NCBI GenBank assembly: GCA_031267685.1
Contig: JAIRYV010000078.1
Span: forward strand, 1 to 63,543
Reading direction: 5' to 3'
Source of the DNA: Treponema sp.
Lineage (GTDB): Bacteria; Spirochaetota; Spirochaetia; Treponematales; Breznakiellaceae
Length of the DNA: 63,543 nucleotides
The notes under the pieces are model-generated. The model was not told where the DNA came from. It saw nothing but the letters and a program-made list of their open reading frames with translations, and searched no databases. Shown one piece after another: positions 31,976 through 40,949 of the stretch. A program made the translations under genes and the position numbers. How positions within the stretch are numbered: the stretch's first letter is position 1; every line of letters starts with the position of its first letter.

Positions 31976-32665
31976 ATGGCAATGGGTGAAACCATTTTTG
32001 ATATTTTTTACCTTATTACTGTTATTACTCTGGGCTTTCTATTTCTCCGGCGTTCATCAGGAAACCGACAAACCCTGCTCTTTGGAATCATGGCGCTGGT
32101 TCTGGGCTTTGGAGACGCCTTTCACCTGATTCCTCGGGTCTATGCGCTCTGGAACGGCGGCACAAGCGCCCATCCAGTGAGTATCGGAATCGGTAAGCTC
32201 ATCACCTCTATTACCGTAACCGTGTTTTATGTTCTGCTCTACCATGTTTGGCAACAAGGCGCGAAAAATTCGCGCCCACTCTTGATTACGGTTTACGCGC
32301 TGGCAGCGGCACGAATAGCCTTGTGTCTGTTTCCCCAGAACCAGTGGCTGGTTTCCGAGCAGCCGCTTTCCTGGTCAATCTACCGTAACCTGCCCTTTTT
32401 CGCCCTTGGCATCATCATGATCACCCTGTTCCTTGCTGAAGCCCGAAGCAGGACGCGCCCCGCTTTCCGCTTTATAGGGCTGGCAATAGCCCTCAGCTTT
32501 GGCTTTTATCTGCCGGTGGTGCTTTTTGCTGACCAGTACCCCTGGGTTGGCGCACTGATGATACCAAAGACCTGCGCCTATCTCTGGGTTCTGTTTATAG
32601 GACGCACGACAGCACGGCAAACAGGGAATGACGTGGACGTCGATATGCTCAGCCACGCTCGGTAA
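31976..32665 (+). CDS. Hypothetical membrane protein
   Basis: 229 residues with about seven hydrophobic spans (IFYLITVITLGFLFL, LLFGIMALVLGFGDAFHLIP, IGKLITSITVTVFYVLLY, LLITVYALAAARIALCLF, LPFFALGIIMITLFLA, FIGLAIALSFGFYLPVVLF, CAYLWVLFIG). Conserved-looking polar residues sit in GDAFHLIPR. No family recognised. It follows apt by 47 bases and its last 17 bases overlap the convergent citrate synthase gene. Confidence 0.7.
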   Translation: MAMGETIFDIFYLITVITLGFLFLRRSSGNRQTLLFGIMALVLGFGDAFHLIPRVYALWNGGTSAHPVSIGIGKLITSITVTVFYVLLYHVWQQGAKNSRPLLITVYALAAARIALCLFPQNQWLVSEQPLSWSIYRNLPFFALGIIMITLFLAEARSRTRPAFRFIGLAIALSFGFYLPVVLFADQYPWVGALMIPKTCAYLWVLFIGRTTARQTGNDVDVDMLSHAR

Positions 32666-34016
32666 TAGGGACATAGGGCATCTTGTGGCTCACGGCACGG
32701 TAGGCCGGACGAATGATGCGTCCGCCTGCCACTAGTTCCTCAATGCGGTGAGCACACCAGCCCGCCATACGCGCAACCGCAAAGAGCGGAGTGTAGAGTT
32801 CTTGTGGTATGCCGAGTATCTGGTATATCAGGCCAGAGTACATATCAACATTGGCGCATATAACCTTAGTAGGCTGACGCTCTCTGAGCGCCCGCAGTCC
32901 CTGTTCCTCAATCTTTTCCATGAGGATGAGGTCGTCAATCTGCCCCTTATCCACCAGCATCTTGCGGACATACTGTTTCAGGATAAGCGCACGCGGGTCG
33001 GACTCAGTATAGACCGCGTGTCCCAACCCATAAATCTTGCCGGAATGGTCTCCAGCGTCCTTGTTAAGTATCTTGCAAAGATAGGCATAGACCTCGTCGC
33101 TGTCCTGAGGATCGCCGACGTGTTCGCGTATATCACGAAACATCTCCATTACTTTTGCGTTAGCTCCGCCATGGAGCGGCCCCTTAAGCGAACCAACCGC
33201 CGAGGATAGCGCAGCATAGGTGTCAGTGTTGGTCGAGGAGAGTACGCGACAGGTAAACGTGGAGTTGTTACCGCCACCATGCTCAGCGTGCAGAATCAGC
33301 ATGAGGTCAAGGATACGCGCTTCATTGATAGAAAACTGATTATCACGGCGGAACATATGTAGAAAGTTCTCAGCAAGCGAGAGATTCTCGTCAGGCACAT
33401 GGATGAAGAGCGATTCTTTGTCAAAGTAATGACGCTTTGCCGCGTAACAGTTGGCAATGATCACTGGTACGCGCCCGATCAACTCAATGGACTGGCGCAC
33501 TACGTTTTCAATAGAGGTATCGTCGGCCATAGAGTCATACGTGTACAGGGTCAATATACAACGGGCGAGCTTATTCATAATGTTAATACCCGGAGCTTTG
33601 AGAATGGTATCTTCGGTGAAGCCCACCGGGAGCTGCCGCGCTGCTGAAAGCATACTGTTGTATTGAGCAAGCTGTTGGGCAGTCGGCAGTTTTCCAAAAA
33701 TAAGAAGATACGCAACTTCTTCATAGCCAAACTTACCGCTTTGCGCATAAGAGTGAATAATATCCATGATGTTAATTCCCCGATAGTAGAGCTTCCCCAC
33801 TGCTGGAACCGGCTCACCGTCCTGGAGCACATAACCCTGTACACTACCAATGTTGGTAACGCCAGCGTATATACCAGTGCCGTCGGAATTCCGCAGACCC
33901 CGCTTGATATTAAAATGCTTGAATTCTGTAGGATCAATGGTATACCGCTCCCTAATATCACCGCAGAGTCCTTTGATGTAGCCTAGCACTATCTCGTCTT
34001 GCTTTTCGTAAGCCAT
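32649..34016 (-). CDS. gltA: Citrate synthase (citrate/2-methylcitrate synthase family)
   Basis: 455 residues from ATG 34016 (GGGGTGAAA just upstream). It condenses oxaloacetate with acetyl-CoA. Active-site regions: LILHAEHGGGNNSTFT (first His), SLKGPLHGGANAKVM (second His) and GLGHAVYTESDPRA; the catalytic Asp lies in ANVDMYSGLIYQ. The ~80-residue N-terminal extension resembles the longer anaerobe/spirochaete citrate synthases. No other TCA gene is adjacent, so it may supply 2-oxoglutarate for glutamate. A 2-methylcitrate role cannot be excluded. Confidence 0.92.
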   Translation of the reverse strand: MAYEKQDEIVLGYIKGLCGDIRERYTIDPTEFKHFNIKRGLRNSDGTGIYAGVTNIGSVQGYVLQDGEPVPAVGKLYYRGINIMDIIHSYAQSGKFGYEEVAYLLIFGKLPTAQQLAQYNSMLSAARQLPVGFTEDTILKAPGINIMNKLARCILTLYTYDSMADDTSIENVVRQSIELIGRVPVIIANCYAAKRHYFDKESLFIHVPDENLSLAENFLHMFRRDNQFSINEARILDLMLILHAEHGGGNNSTFTCRVLSSTNTDTYAALSSAVGSLKGPLHGGANAKVMEMFRDIREHVGDPQDSDEVYAYLCKILNKDAGDHSGKIYGLGHAVYTESDPRALILKQYVRKMLVDKGQIDDLILMEKIEEQGLRALRERQPTKVICANVDMYSGLIYQILGIPQELYTPLFAVARMAGWCAHRIEELVAGGRIIRPAYRAVSHKMPYVPITERG

Positions 34017-34187
34017 TTTCACCCCTATCATGTTGCAATACAGATACTACTTATAGATAAAAAGATAATAAATTGCAAGAGCAGTCAGCATGCTTATGCA
34101 GTTTTAAAGGATTCAGTATAACGCGCCTGTTCCCAGCTGAAACACGGGTCAACGCGCTGAGACATTGACCCGGAAGCAGCTGATAGC

Positions 34188-34532
34188 TTAGTAGGTAATG
34201 ATGATGGCATGAAGCACAAGGGGCGTGGTTCCGGTGTTTCTGATGCTATGTGCTGCTCCATTGCCAGTAACGATCACGTCGCCAGCTTTAATGGGCGCGT
34301 CTGTGCCATTGTCATTGACCGCACCTATGCCGGACACAATGATGAAGTACTCGGTCTCTCCGTTGTGCTGGTGATAACCAATGGAGGTTCCGGGGGGCAG
34401 GGCAACTTCCGCAAGCAGGCGGGTGTTTTTCTCGTTGCTCTCATCAAGAAAATGGGTAAGGGTAACGGTTCCCTGCCCATCACGCATGTTGGTCTTCTGT
34501 TCAACTCTCATCTCATTGCGATGAATAATCAT
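34188..34532 (-). CDS. Single-domain cupin protein
   Basis: 114 residues, one cupin_2 barrel. Metal-site motif 1 is GYHQHNGETEYFIIVSG (two His and Glu) and motif 2 is AGDVIVTGNGAAHSIRN (His). Likely a small-molecule isomerase, dioxygenase or sensor domain; the ligand is unknown. AAAAGGAGTTAGTT precedes the ATG. It stands alone; a hairpin TGATGGTG/CGCCATCA at 34557-34577 lies in its upstream region. Confidence 0.85.
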   Translation of the reverse strand: MIIHRNEMRVEQKTNMRDGQGTVTLTHFLDESNEKNTRLLAEVALPPGTSIGYHQHNGETEYFIIVSGIGAVNDNGTDAPIKAGDVIVTGNGAAHSIRNTGTTPLVLHAIIITY

Positions 34533-34658
34533 AACTAACTCCTTTTGTAGTATCCATTGATGGTGTCAGACGCCATCACCTTCTCACTTATTAGTGGCAA
34601 GCGTCAACGCCTTCCCGTTGTACGCGATTCATGGGCGCGCCACATATCCCTCTTGAAC

Positions 34659-34692
34659 AATGGTGAGAACTCAGGCAAAGCCCCAGTCCTCA
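34659..34692 (-). other. Imperfect inverted repeat 3' of the orphan paralogue
   Basis: GGTGAG...ACT..GGC-AAA-GCC..AGT.CTCACC pairs over about 12 of 15 positions. It lies just after the stop of the gene ending at 34716 and may end its transcript; no T-run. Confidence 0.45.
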
Positions 34693-34715
34693 CCAACATC
34701 TCCCTGCTCACCCAC

Positions 34716-35381
34716 TCACGGGATAAGCGCAGAAACTATGGGACCCCAAGGTCCTGTCTTCCCGTTGTTCTCTATCACCACAGCAAAGTACGCAGTCTTC
34801 CCGCTATCACCATAGCCAAACTCAATCTTATCCTTTTTCCGTTGGGTGAAAAAGGACTTCCGCAGGTCGTCTGGATTGGTCGGCGGCGTTTCTCCAGGGG
34901 CAATCACTGAGTACCATATCCGATAGCCCTTGTTCGCCGGAGATGCAGCGCTTCCGGTAACATAGGATATCTTCACCCCCAGCTCGTGCCGACCTATCAA
35001 ATAGGTCTCCACTTGTACCTGATCCGTTGGTTCTCCTGCCGACGTGTGAGTGGTATCCGGGGGCGTAAGTCCCAGGGACACCAAGTCAGAATCCAGCAGG
35101 GGCGGTGAGAGGAAATACCGCTTCTTCATGTCCCGCATCTCGGCAATCAGTGCGTCGAATGCCTCCCGACACCGCGTCGTTGCTACCGGAGTACGGGTGG
35201 ACTCGTTCTGCGCGGTATCAAAGGCGTTTTCCGCATTCGTCGCCAGGGTTTCGAGGTTCTTGGAAACGCTTTCCGGTATTCCCCACTGTTGAAGCTTGGC
35301 GAGAATGATGATAAGCCATGTCTTTACCATTACTAAAATGGCTTCCCGAGATCCTGGGAGCCAATCCTTTCTTATTGCCAT
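34716..35381 (-). CDS. Orphan conserved protein, paralogue of the 5438-6106 product
   Basis: 221 residues from ATG 35381, with AGGAGGCCTAAG upstream; a longer frame extends into the repeat array and is rejected. It shares WLPGSREAIL/WLPAARDAIL, WGIPESV, NESTRTPVAT, EAFDAL, KKRYFLSPPL, YLIGRHELGVKI, ANKGYRIWYSV, PGETPPT and DLRKSFFT with the first copy. Helical N half, beta-rich C half ending GPWGPIVSALIP. Unknown function. Both copies are preceded by 21/42-bp repeat blocks. Confidence 0.85.
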   Translation of the reverse strand: MAIRKDWLPGSREAILVMVKTWLIIILAKLQQWGIPESVSKNLETLATNAENAFDTAQNESTRTPVATTRCREAFDALIAEMRDMKKRYFLSPPLLDSDLVSLGLTPPDTTHTSAGEPTDQVQVETYLIGRHELGVKISYVTGSAASPANKGYRIWYSVIAPGETPPTNPDDLRKSFFTQRKKDKIEFGYGDSGKTAYFAVVIENNGKTGPWGPIVSALIP

Positions 35382-35434
35382 CTTAGGCCTCCTGATATAT
35401 TTTTGGGGCTGCACTGCCCCTGTTTGCCTTGAAC

Positions 35435-35581
35435 GGATGCCCCTTTGTACTGGACGGGCGCCCCTCGAACATAATCGGGCGCCCCTTTGCACTGAACGGG
35501 CGCCCCTCGAACATAAACGGGCGCCCCTTTACACCGGACGGGCGCCCCTCGAACATAAACGGGCGCCCCTTTGTACTCGTC
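35435..35581. repeat. Seven 21-bp units with GGGCGCCC palindromes, alternating A/B
   Basis: GGGCGCCC recurs at 35456, 35477, 35498, 35519, 35540 and 35561, exactly 21 bp apart, with a degenerate unit at 35435. Linkers alternate between CTCGAACATAAAC and CTTTGCACTGAAC types, giving a 42-bp superperiod. It lies 54 bases upstream of the gene starting at 35381. Phasing at two helical turns suits a DNA-bound protein on one face. No gene is supported in 35582-36008. Confidence 0.95.
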
Positions 35582-35898
35582 ATATCTCCTTTGGAGAAGG
35601 AACAGAGAGGAAGAGATTGACTTTGGTTAAGGGAAAGGACACCCAGCATTAGACGGCTGATACACCGTCTTCTTACTACAGTATAATGAGTCCTGAGTTC
35701 ATAGATGTCTTCGCACTTTTTGCCTGTCGATTTCAAAAGCATACTACTACTTTACTACCTTTGCAGAAAATGTCAATGGGAAAACACTCAGATTCAGCGA
35801 TTTAATATGACCAACGCGCTTGATAGGCTTGAGTTAGAATGAGCCAGCAAAGAAAAAATTTCGATAACAAAAAATGTTGAATAGAGATACATTTTATA

Positions 35899-35955
35899 TT
35901 GACACGCCTGACAATAGGGTATAGGATAACGTTCATACTGCTTAACGTATTAAGC
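35899..35955 (+). promoter_or_regulatory. Promoter and operator-like palindrome of the Lpl-type sugar operon
   Basis: TTGACA (35899-35904), 17-base spacer, TAGGAT (35922-35927). GCTTAA-CGTA-TTAAGC (35940-35955) lies at about +8 from the expected start, a good position for a repressor operator. The start codon is at 36009. Confidence 0.65.
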
Positions 35956-36008
35956 GAAGTGTTTAGACGAAGAATGAACACGATTTCAATAATCGAATGG
36001 AGGAATAT

Positions 36009-36947
36009 ATGGCAAAGCGTTTGGAGCGTCGGGGCCTGTCGCAAGAGGTAAAGAGGGCCAAAATCTTGCGGGAACTTCCCCTGCATCTCATGCTGATTCC
36101 CGCTATTGTGCTTGTCTTCATATATAATTACCTGCCTATGGCGGGCATCAGTATCGCGTTTCAGCGTTTTCAGCCTGCCAACGGCCTTTTTGGATCGCCC
36201 TTTATCGGCATGGCAAACTTTAGAACACTCTTTTCTCTGCCCGATACCTGGCAAGTCATTGGTAACACGATCTTCATATCCCTGTTCAAGATGATTGGCG
36301 GCGTTATCGCACCAGTGGTCTTTGCCCTGCTATTGAACGAGATCAGTAACAAGTCGGCACGGAGAATCTTTCAGACTATGGTGTATCTGCCCAACTTCTT
36401 GTCGTGGATCATTCTGTCCGGCATCTTTCTCGATATTCTTTCACCCACACGAGGCATCGTTAATGCGGGCCTGGTCAAGCTGGGTGTGGAACCGATCTTT
36501 TTCTTAGGCGATCCCAAGTGGTTCCCCTGGACCATGATCTTCACCGACATCTGGAAAGGCTTTGGTTTTGGTTCTGTTATCTACCTTGCGGCGTTGACGT
36601 CCATTGATCCGTCACTCTACGAATCAGCGGTTATTGATGGGGCGGATCGGTGGCGGCAAACATGGCATATCACGCTGCCAGGAATCACCAGCACTATCAT
36701 CCTGATGACCGTGTTGAGTATGGCAAACATCCTGAATGGCGGCTTTGACCAGATATTTAATATGTACAATCCAGCGGTCTATTCCACCGGAGACATTTTG
36801 GACACTATGATCTACCGTATGGGCATACAAAACGCCCAGTTCGCTGTTTCCACAGCTGCGGGACTGTTCAAGTCTGCAATTTCCTTCGTGTTTATCGTTA
36901 CTTCGTACTACCTTGCAGACCGATTTGCCGGTTACCGGATTTTTTAA
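36009..36947 (+). CDS. lplB: Sugar ABC transporter permease, LplB type
   Basis: 312 residues, six spans starting LMLIPAIVLVFIYNYLPMAG, the typical LplB/CUT1 start. The EAA coupling loop is YESAVIDGADRWRQTWHITL. GGAGGAATAT precedes the ATG at 36009. It pairs with the permease 10 bases downstream and the binding protein after it. No ATPase gene is in the operon, usual for this type, which shares an MsmK-like ATPase encoded elsewhere. Confidence 0.92.
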   Translation: MAKRLERRGLSQEVKRAKILRELPLHLMLIPAIVLVFIYNYLPMAGISIAFQRFQPANGLFGSPFIGMANFRTLFSLPDTWQVIGNTIFISLFKMIGGVIAPVVFALLLNEISNKSARRIFQTMVYLPNFLSWIILSGIFLDILSPTRGIVNAGLVKLGVEPIFFLGDPKWFPWTMIFTDIWKGFGFGSVIYLAALTSIDPSLYESAVIDGADRWRQTWHITLPGITSTIILMTVLSMANILNGGFDQIFNMYNPAVYSTGDILDTMIYRMGIQNAQFAVSTAAGLFKSAISFVFIVTSYYLADRFAGYRIF

Positions 36948-36957
36948 GGAGTGATAT

Positions 36958-37851
36958 ATGAAAGCAACGCTTGGAAGAAAACTGTTTTTGGCTATCAACG
37001 TGATTTTTCTGATGCTTATATCTCTCATCTGCGTACTACCCTTCCTGAACCTGCTGGCGATTTCCTTCAGCGACAAGAACGCGGTAGCAATGGGGCAGGT
37101 CGGCTTCTGGCCAGTGGACTTCACTATCAGCTCTTATGAGTTCATTACCTATAATTCGGCCTTTTTGCGGTCAGTGTGGGTGTCGATTCAGCGAGTGCTG
37201 CTCGGCGTCAGCATCAATCTGGCGCTCATTGTGCTTACTGCATACCCACTGTCTAAGGAGAAGAATGAGTTTAAGCTGCGCTCGGTCTACTCGTGGTTTT
37301 TTGTGCTGACCATTCTGTTTAACGGGGGCCTGATTCCCTCGTACCTCGTGGTGCGTTATACAGGTATCCGTGACACGCTTTGGGCGCTCGTGCTGCCGGG
37401 CGCTCTGCCGGTGTTCAGTATGCTAGTGGTGATGAACTATATGCGCAGCCTGCCAAAGGAGCTTTGTGAGGCAGCGTACATTGACGGGGCAAGTCACATT
37501 CAGACCTTGCTGAGGGTGATTCTGCCAGTGTCCACGCCAACCATAGCAACAGTGGCGCTCTTTGCCTTTGTGGGGCACTGGAATAGTTGGTTTGACGGGC
37601 TTATCTACATGGGGCGGGTGGAGCATTACCCCCTGCAGACGTACCTGCAAACAGTAGTGCTGAAGCCTGAAACCTTTTTTACGAATACCAGTAATGTCAG
37701 TCAGGCCCTGTTGAGCCTTCTGGCGTTGATTGATTCGCGCACTACTGCTGCTGCCCAGCTTTTTCTGGGGACCATACCGATTCTCTGCGTGTATCCGTTC
37801 CTGCAAAAGTATTTTGCCAGCGGCCTGGTGATGGGGAGCGTGAAGGGCTAA
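36958..37851 (+). CDS. Sugar ABC transporter permease, YtcP/LplC type
   Basis: 297 residues, six spans (VIFLMLISLICVLPFLNLLA first). Conserved periplasmic NGGLIPSYLVVRYTGI and EAA loop CEAAYIDGASHIQTLLRVIL. AAGGAGTGATAT precedes the ATG; second permease of the importer. Confidence 0.92.
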   Translation: MKATLGRKLFLAINVIFLMLISLICVLPFLNLLAISFSDKNAVAMGQVGFWPVDFTISSYEFITYNSAFLRSVWVSIQRVLLGVSINLALIVLTAYPLSKEKNEFKLRSVYSWFFVLTILFNGGLIPSYLVVRYTGIRDTLWALVLPGALPVFSMLVVMNYMRSLPKELCEAAYIDGASHIQTLLRVILPVSTPTIATVALFAFVGHWNSWFDGLIYMGRVEHYPLQTYLQTVVLKPETFFTNTSNVSQALLSLLALIDSRTTAAAQLFLGTIPILCVYPFLQKYFASGLVMGSVKG

Positions 37852-37896
37852 TTAGGAAAGTACGGGTTATCCCGACTTATATATTTGGAGGTTCTT

Positions 37897-39570
37897 ATGA
37901 AAAAGACTTTGTTACTAACAGTAATGTTTATCGGTTTGGCGGCGTTTGCAATGGGGGCCGGCAATTCAGCGCAGAGAGGCGGGAGTGCAGCGATCAGCGC
38001 ACAGCCGGGTTCAGTGGGCAGGTACAACGAGACCCTCAACTTGAGCTGGGGTGTGAACTCATCGTCTGTGCAAAAGTTCTTTAATGGTGATACCTACGAT
38101 AATAACATCTGGTCTCGGAAGATTTTGCAGGACTTGAACATCAAAATCAACATAGCCTTTACTGCAAACTATGAAACTCAGGCATACCGGAATCAGCTGA
38201 ACCTGTATTTGGCGTCAGGCGATCTGCCTGATCTGCTGCGCATTGACGACTATCGTCAGTTCAGGCAGGCGGTGGAGGCTGGCTATCTGGCGGACATCAC
38301 TGACGCCTTTGAACAATATGCTGGAGATGATCTCAAGTCTCTGCTTCAGCGCTATCCTGATGCTTTTGAGTACGTTACCGTGAATGGTCGTATGTATGGC
38401 ATTCCGCCGTTCAACGGCAATGAGCAGATGGCTCCGCTTCTGTGGATACGCGATGACTGGCTCAAGAAGGTTGGTATGCAAGCGCCGAAAACAGTGGATG
38501 AGATGCTTGCTGTTGCGCGGGCTTTTACGTTTAATGACCCTGATGGTAATGGCAGGAACGACACCTATGGTCTGGGTATGCAGAAGATGATCAACGTGCG
38601 GGATCATGGCACTATTGGCGGCCTACTGTCGGCTTTCGGCATCCCCAACCACGGCTACGATATGTACTATCCGGGCAAGGATGGCAAGATCACCTCGCCT
38701 TACATTCAGCCAGAGGTGAAGGAAGCGCTGCGGGTACTCCAGCAGATGTATAGAGAAGGACTCATTGATCCTGAATTTATCACCACTGATCTGACGAAAG
38801 TGCAACAGGACATTGCGCGCGGTCGTTTTGGTATGGCTTATGGCCCCAACTGGGGAACCTGGTCCCCCTGGAATTATGCCTACACTGCGGAGAACAACTG
38901 GGCTGTTACCTATCCTTACGCAATTCCCACTCAGACTGGTTACACGCCTAAGTATGGGTATAACAGTAATAAGGCATCTGGCGAGATTGTTGTGATCAAC
39001 TCCCGCGTGAAGAACCCCGAAGCCCTGATCAAGCTGGTGAACCATTACATGGCTTTTAACAATGACTGGACTTCCGATGCTGATCGGGCTGTTTACAATG
39101 ATCAGGAGCAGTATCGTTTTGCCCCTACATGGGTCTCTGAGTCAGTGGAAGTACGTCTGACACCCCTTATGACCGAAGCGCTGGCCAAGCGTGATCCAAG
39201 TGTCCTTGCTCCCAGTTTTAAGGATTATTACAACCGGATCATTGCCTTTGAAGCCAATCCAGTTGCTCAGGATGCGGACACCTATGGGCGCTGGGGACAG
39301 TACAACACCCGTGGTTCCATGCCTATCATCATGGGTCAGTACAAAACCAGTGGAAATCTGATGGAAAGCGCTCTTCAGGCTGAACAGCCCCAGAGCCTGC
39401 TTGATTACGGCGCTTCCCTGGAGAAGATCATTGATCAGGCGTTTACGGAAATCATCACTGGCCAGCACACAGTGGACTATTTCGATACCTTTGTTCAGGA
39501 CTATCTGAGAGCCGGGGGTCAGCAAGTGCTTAACGATCTCGACAAGCTCTACGGCGCAGGTGCGAACTAA
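37897..39570 (+). CDS. Extracellular solute-binding protein of the Lpl-type importer
   Basis: 557 residues from ATG 37897 (TGGAGGTTCTT upstream). Signal peptide MKKTLLLTVMFIGLAAFAMG; no lipobox. The mature protein has FTFNDPDGNGRNDTYGLGMQ, the Ca2+-binding-like DPDGNG loop typical of Lpl/YtcQ binding proteins, and WIRDDWLKKVGMQAPKTVDE. The ligand is probably an oligosaccharide; identity unknown. A perfect 11-bp hairpin begins 19 bases after the stop. Confidence 0.9.
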   Translation: MKKTLLLTVMFIGLAAFAMGAGNSAQRGGSAAISAQPGSVGRYNETLNLSWGVNSSSVQKFFNGDTYDNNIWSRKILQDLNIKINIAFTANYETQAYRNQLNLYLASGDLPDLLRIDDYRQFRQAVEAGYLADITDAFEQYAGDDLKSLLQRYPDAFEYVTVNGRMYGIPPFNGNEQMAPLLWIRDDWLKKVGMQAPKTVDEMLAVARAFTFNDPDGNGRNDTYGLGMQKMINVRDHGTIGGLLSAFGIPNHGYDMYYPGKDGKITSPYIQPEVKEALRVLQQMYREGLIDPEFITTDLTKVQQDIARGRFGMAYGPNWGTWSPWNYAYTAENNWAVTYPYAIPTQTGYTPKYGYNSNKASGEIVVINSRVKNPEALIKLVNHYMAFNNDWTSDADRAVYNDQEQYRFAPTWVSESVEVRLTPLMTEALAKRDPSVLAPSFKDYYNRIIAFEANPVAQDADTYGRWGQYNTRGSMPIIMGQYKTSGNLMESALQAEQPQSLLDYGASLEKIIDQAFTEIITGQHTVDYFDTFVQDYLRAGGQQVLNDLDKLYGAGAN

Positions 39571-39589
39571 TAGGCGTTTCTGGACTATC

Positions 39590-39616
39590 TAGTGAGGACG
39601 CGACTCGTCCTCACTA
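39590..39616 (+). other. Intercistronic hairpin after the binding-protein gene
   Basis: TAGTGAGGACG (39590-39600), loop CGACT, CGTCCTCACTA (39606-39616): perfect, 11 bp, no T-run. It sits between the binding-protein stop and the epimerase's Shine-Dalgarno. Confidence 0.85.
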
Positions 39617-39637
39617 ATATACTTTAAGGAGTCTTGC

Positions 39638-40615
39638 ATGAGAATTTTTATCACTGGCGGAACTGGCAACATTGGACAGTATGTAAGCAAAGCGTTATTA
39701 GATGCTGGCCATAGTCTTGTGGCGTATACTAGGACCCCGGAGCGAATTCCCCAGATTGGAGAACAGAAAAACCTAAGCATGGTAAAGGGCAACATCCTTG
39801 ATCATGCCACTATGGAACAGGCGCTCCAAGGCTGCGATGCGGTGGTACACATTGCTCTTGGCTGGGGGAACAGTCCGCTTGAGATGCTTAAAAACGACAC
39901 TGAGGTAACGGTGTTTCTTGCGGAGAAGGCTGAAAAAGCTGGTGTCAAGAATTTTGTCTACACCAGTTCCACGGCAGTGTATGGCCGCTGGTTTAACGGC
40001 ATGGACGAGGATGCCCCGCTGTATCCAGACGATCTGTATGGCTCGACAAAGGCGGCTTCGGAGAAGTATCTTCTGGGCTTTAACCAGTGCTACACGGGTC
40101 AAGGGGCGCGGGGGCAGAAAACCTTGATGCGGCGCAATATCATCAGGCCTGGGTACATCTTTTCAAACCCGGCGTTTGAGGGTGGTGCGTCCCAATCAGA
40201 CACGCGCTTCCGAAACATCGCCCGTGCGGTACTCAAGGGTGAAGATATTGTCCTTTCGCAGAACGATGGGACGCAGTTTTTGTCGGCACAGCAGATCGCC
40301 CAAGTCTACCTCAAGCTGGTGGAAAGCGACCTAAACCGCGAGCTATTTCTGGCGCTGGGGCAGACGTTCACCACATGGGAAGCAATCGCCCGTTGTGCCA
40401 TTGAGATGACGCCGGGGGCCACGACGAAGATCACGTATCCAGCTGGTGAGTTGAAACACGCGCCAGACATGGTTAATGTAGACAAGATCAAGCGGGTGTT
40501 TGGCCTGTCGTTTGACGCCACTGTGGACTTGAGGGACCATATACGCTGGAACCTCGACCGGGAAGCCAGAGTGTTGGCCGGAGAAGCTGTCCACAATGTG
40601 TATCATGTTTGGTGA
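39638..40615 (+). CDS. NAD-dependent epimerase/dehydratase family protein
   Basis: 325 residues. Extended SDR: nucleotide motif ITGGTGNIGQYV (about 4-15), catalytic YxxxK in LYGSTKAASEKYL (about 137-149), and TSSTAVYG before it. Members epimerise or dehydrate nucleotide sugars or oxidise uronates. Operon position behind a sugar importer suggests it acts on the imported sugar or its product. AAGGAGTCTTGC precedes the ATG. Confidence 0.88.
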   Translation: MRIFITGGTGNIGQYVSKALLDAGHSLVAYTRTPERIPQIGEQKNLSMVKGNILDHATMEQALQGCDAVVHIALGWGNSPLEMLKNDTEVTVFLAEKAEKAGVKNFVYTSSTAVYGRWFNGMDEDAPLYPDDLYGSTKAASEKYLLGFNQCYTGQGARGQKTLMRRNIIRPGYIFSNPAFEGGASQSDTRFRNIARAVLKGEDIVLSQNDGTQFLSAQQIAQVYLKLVESDLNRELFLALGQTFTTWEAIARCAIEMTPGATTKITYPAGELKHAPDMVNVDKIKRVFGLSFDATVDLRDHIRWNLDREARVLAGEAVHNVYHVW

Positions 40616-40622
40616 TTTTTAA

Positions 40623-40770
40623 GCTGGTGCCAGACATGATAGCCTTGCCGTTTTCCGCTTTGGAAGTGCAGTGGGAATGCGGTACTTTTTTACCGAGTCT
40701 ATCAGTGCCTATGCTGAACTTGGTTATAGCGCAGTATGGGTTTTTAGCGCTGGGTTGGCGCTGAAATTCG
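40623..40770 (+). pseudogene. Remnant of an outer-membrane beta-barrel 3' end
   Basis: An open stretch after a TAA encodes SLAVFRFGSAVGMRYFF then SISAYAELGYSA and FSAGLALKF. Alternating residues and the terminal Phe are the classic last strands of a barrel, but no stop follows the Phe and no start precedes. Nothing else is seen in 40771-40949. Confidence 0.4.
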
Positions 40771-40949
40771 AGCAGTCTGTTGCCAAAACCAGGGGTGATA
40801 GGCGGGCGCATCGGCATGTATGCCGTGCCTACTCATCGCCCCTGTCTTTTGTTTTGCCAACTACAGTATACCTACAGCCCGACAGCGCACTCCAGCCCGG
40901 AAGTCCGAAGCAGGATGAAGGGCTATAGGATAAACCGCCCAGCTCCCCT

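Noticed and set aside
35296-35652. Frames through the GGGCGCCC array on both strands
   Set aside because: Repetitive Gly-Arg-Pro or Arg-Ala-Pro-Leu peptides arise from the 21-bp units, which stay in frame because 21 is divisible by 3.
40671-40928. An 85-codon gene starting at GTG 40671
   Set aside because: The barrel-like homology begins upstream of that GTG and the frame runs on past the terminal Phe into noise; better explained as a remnant.
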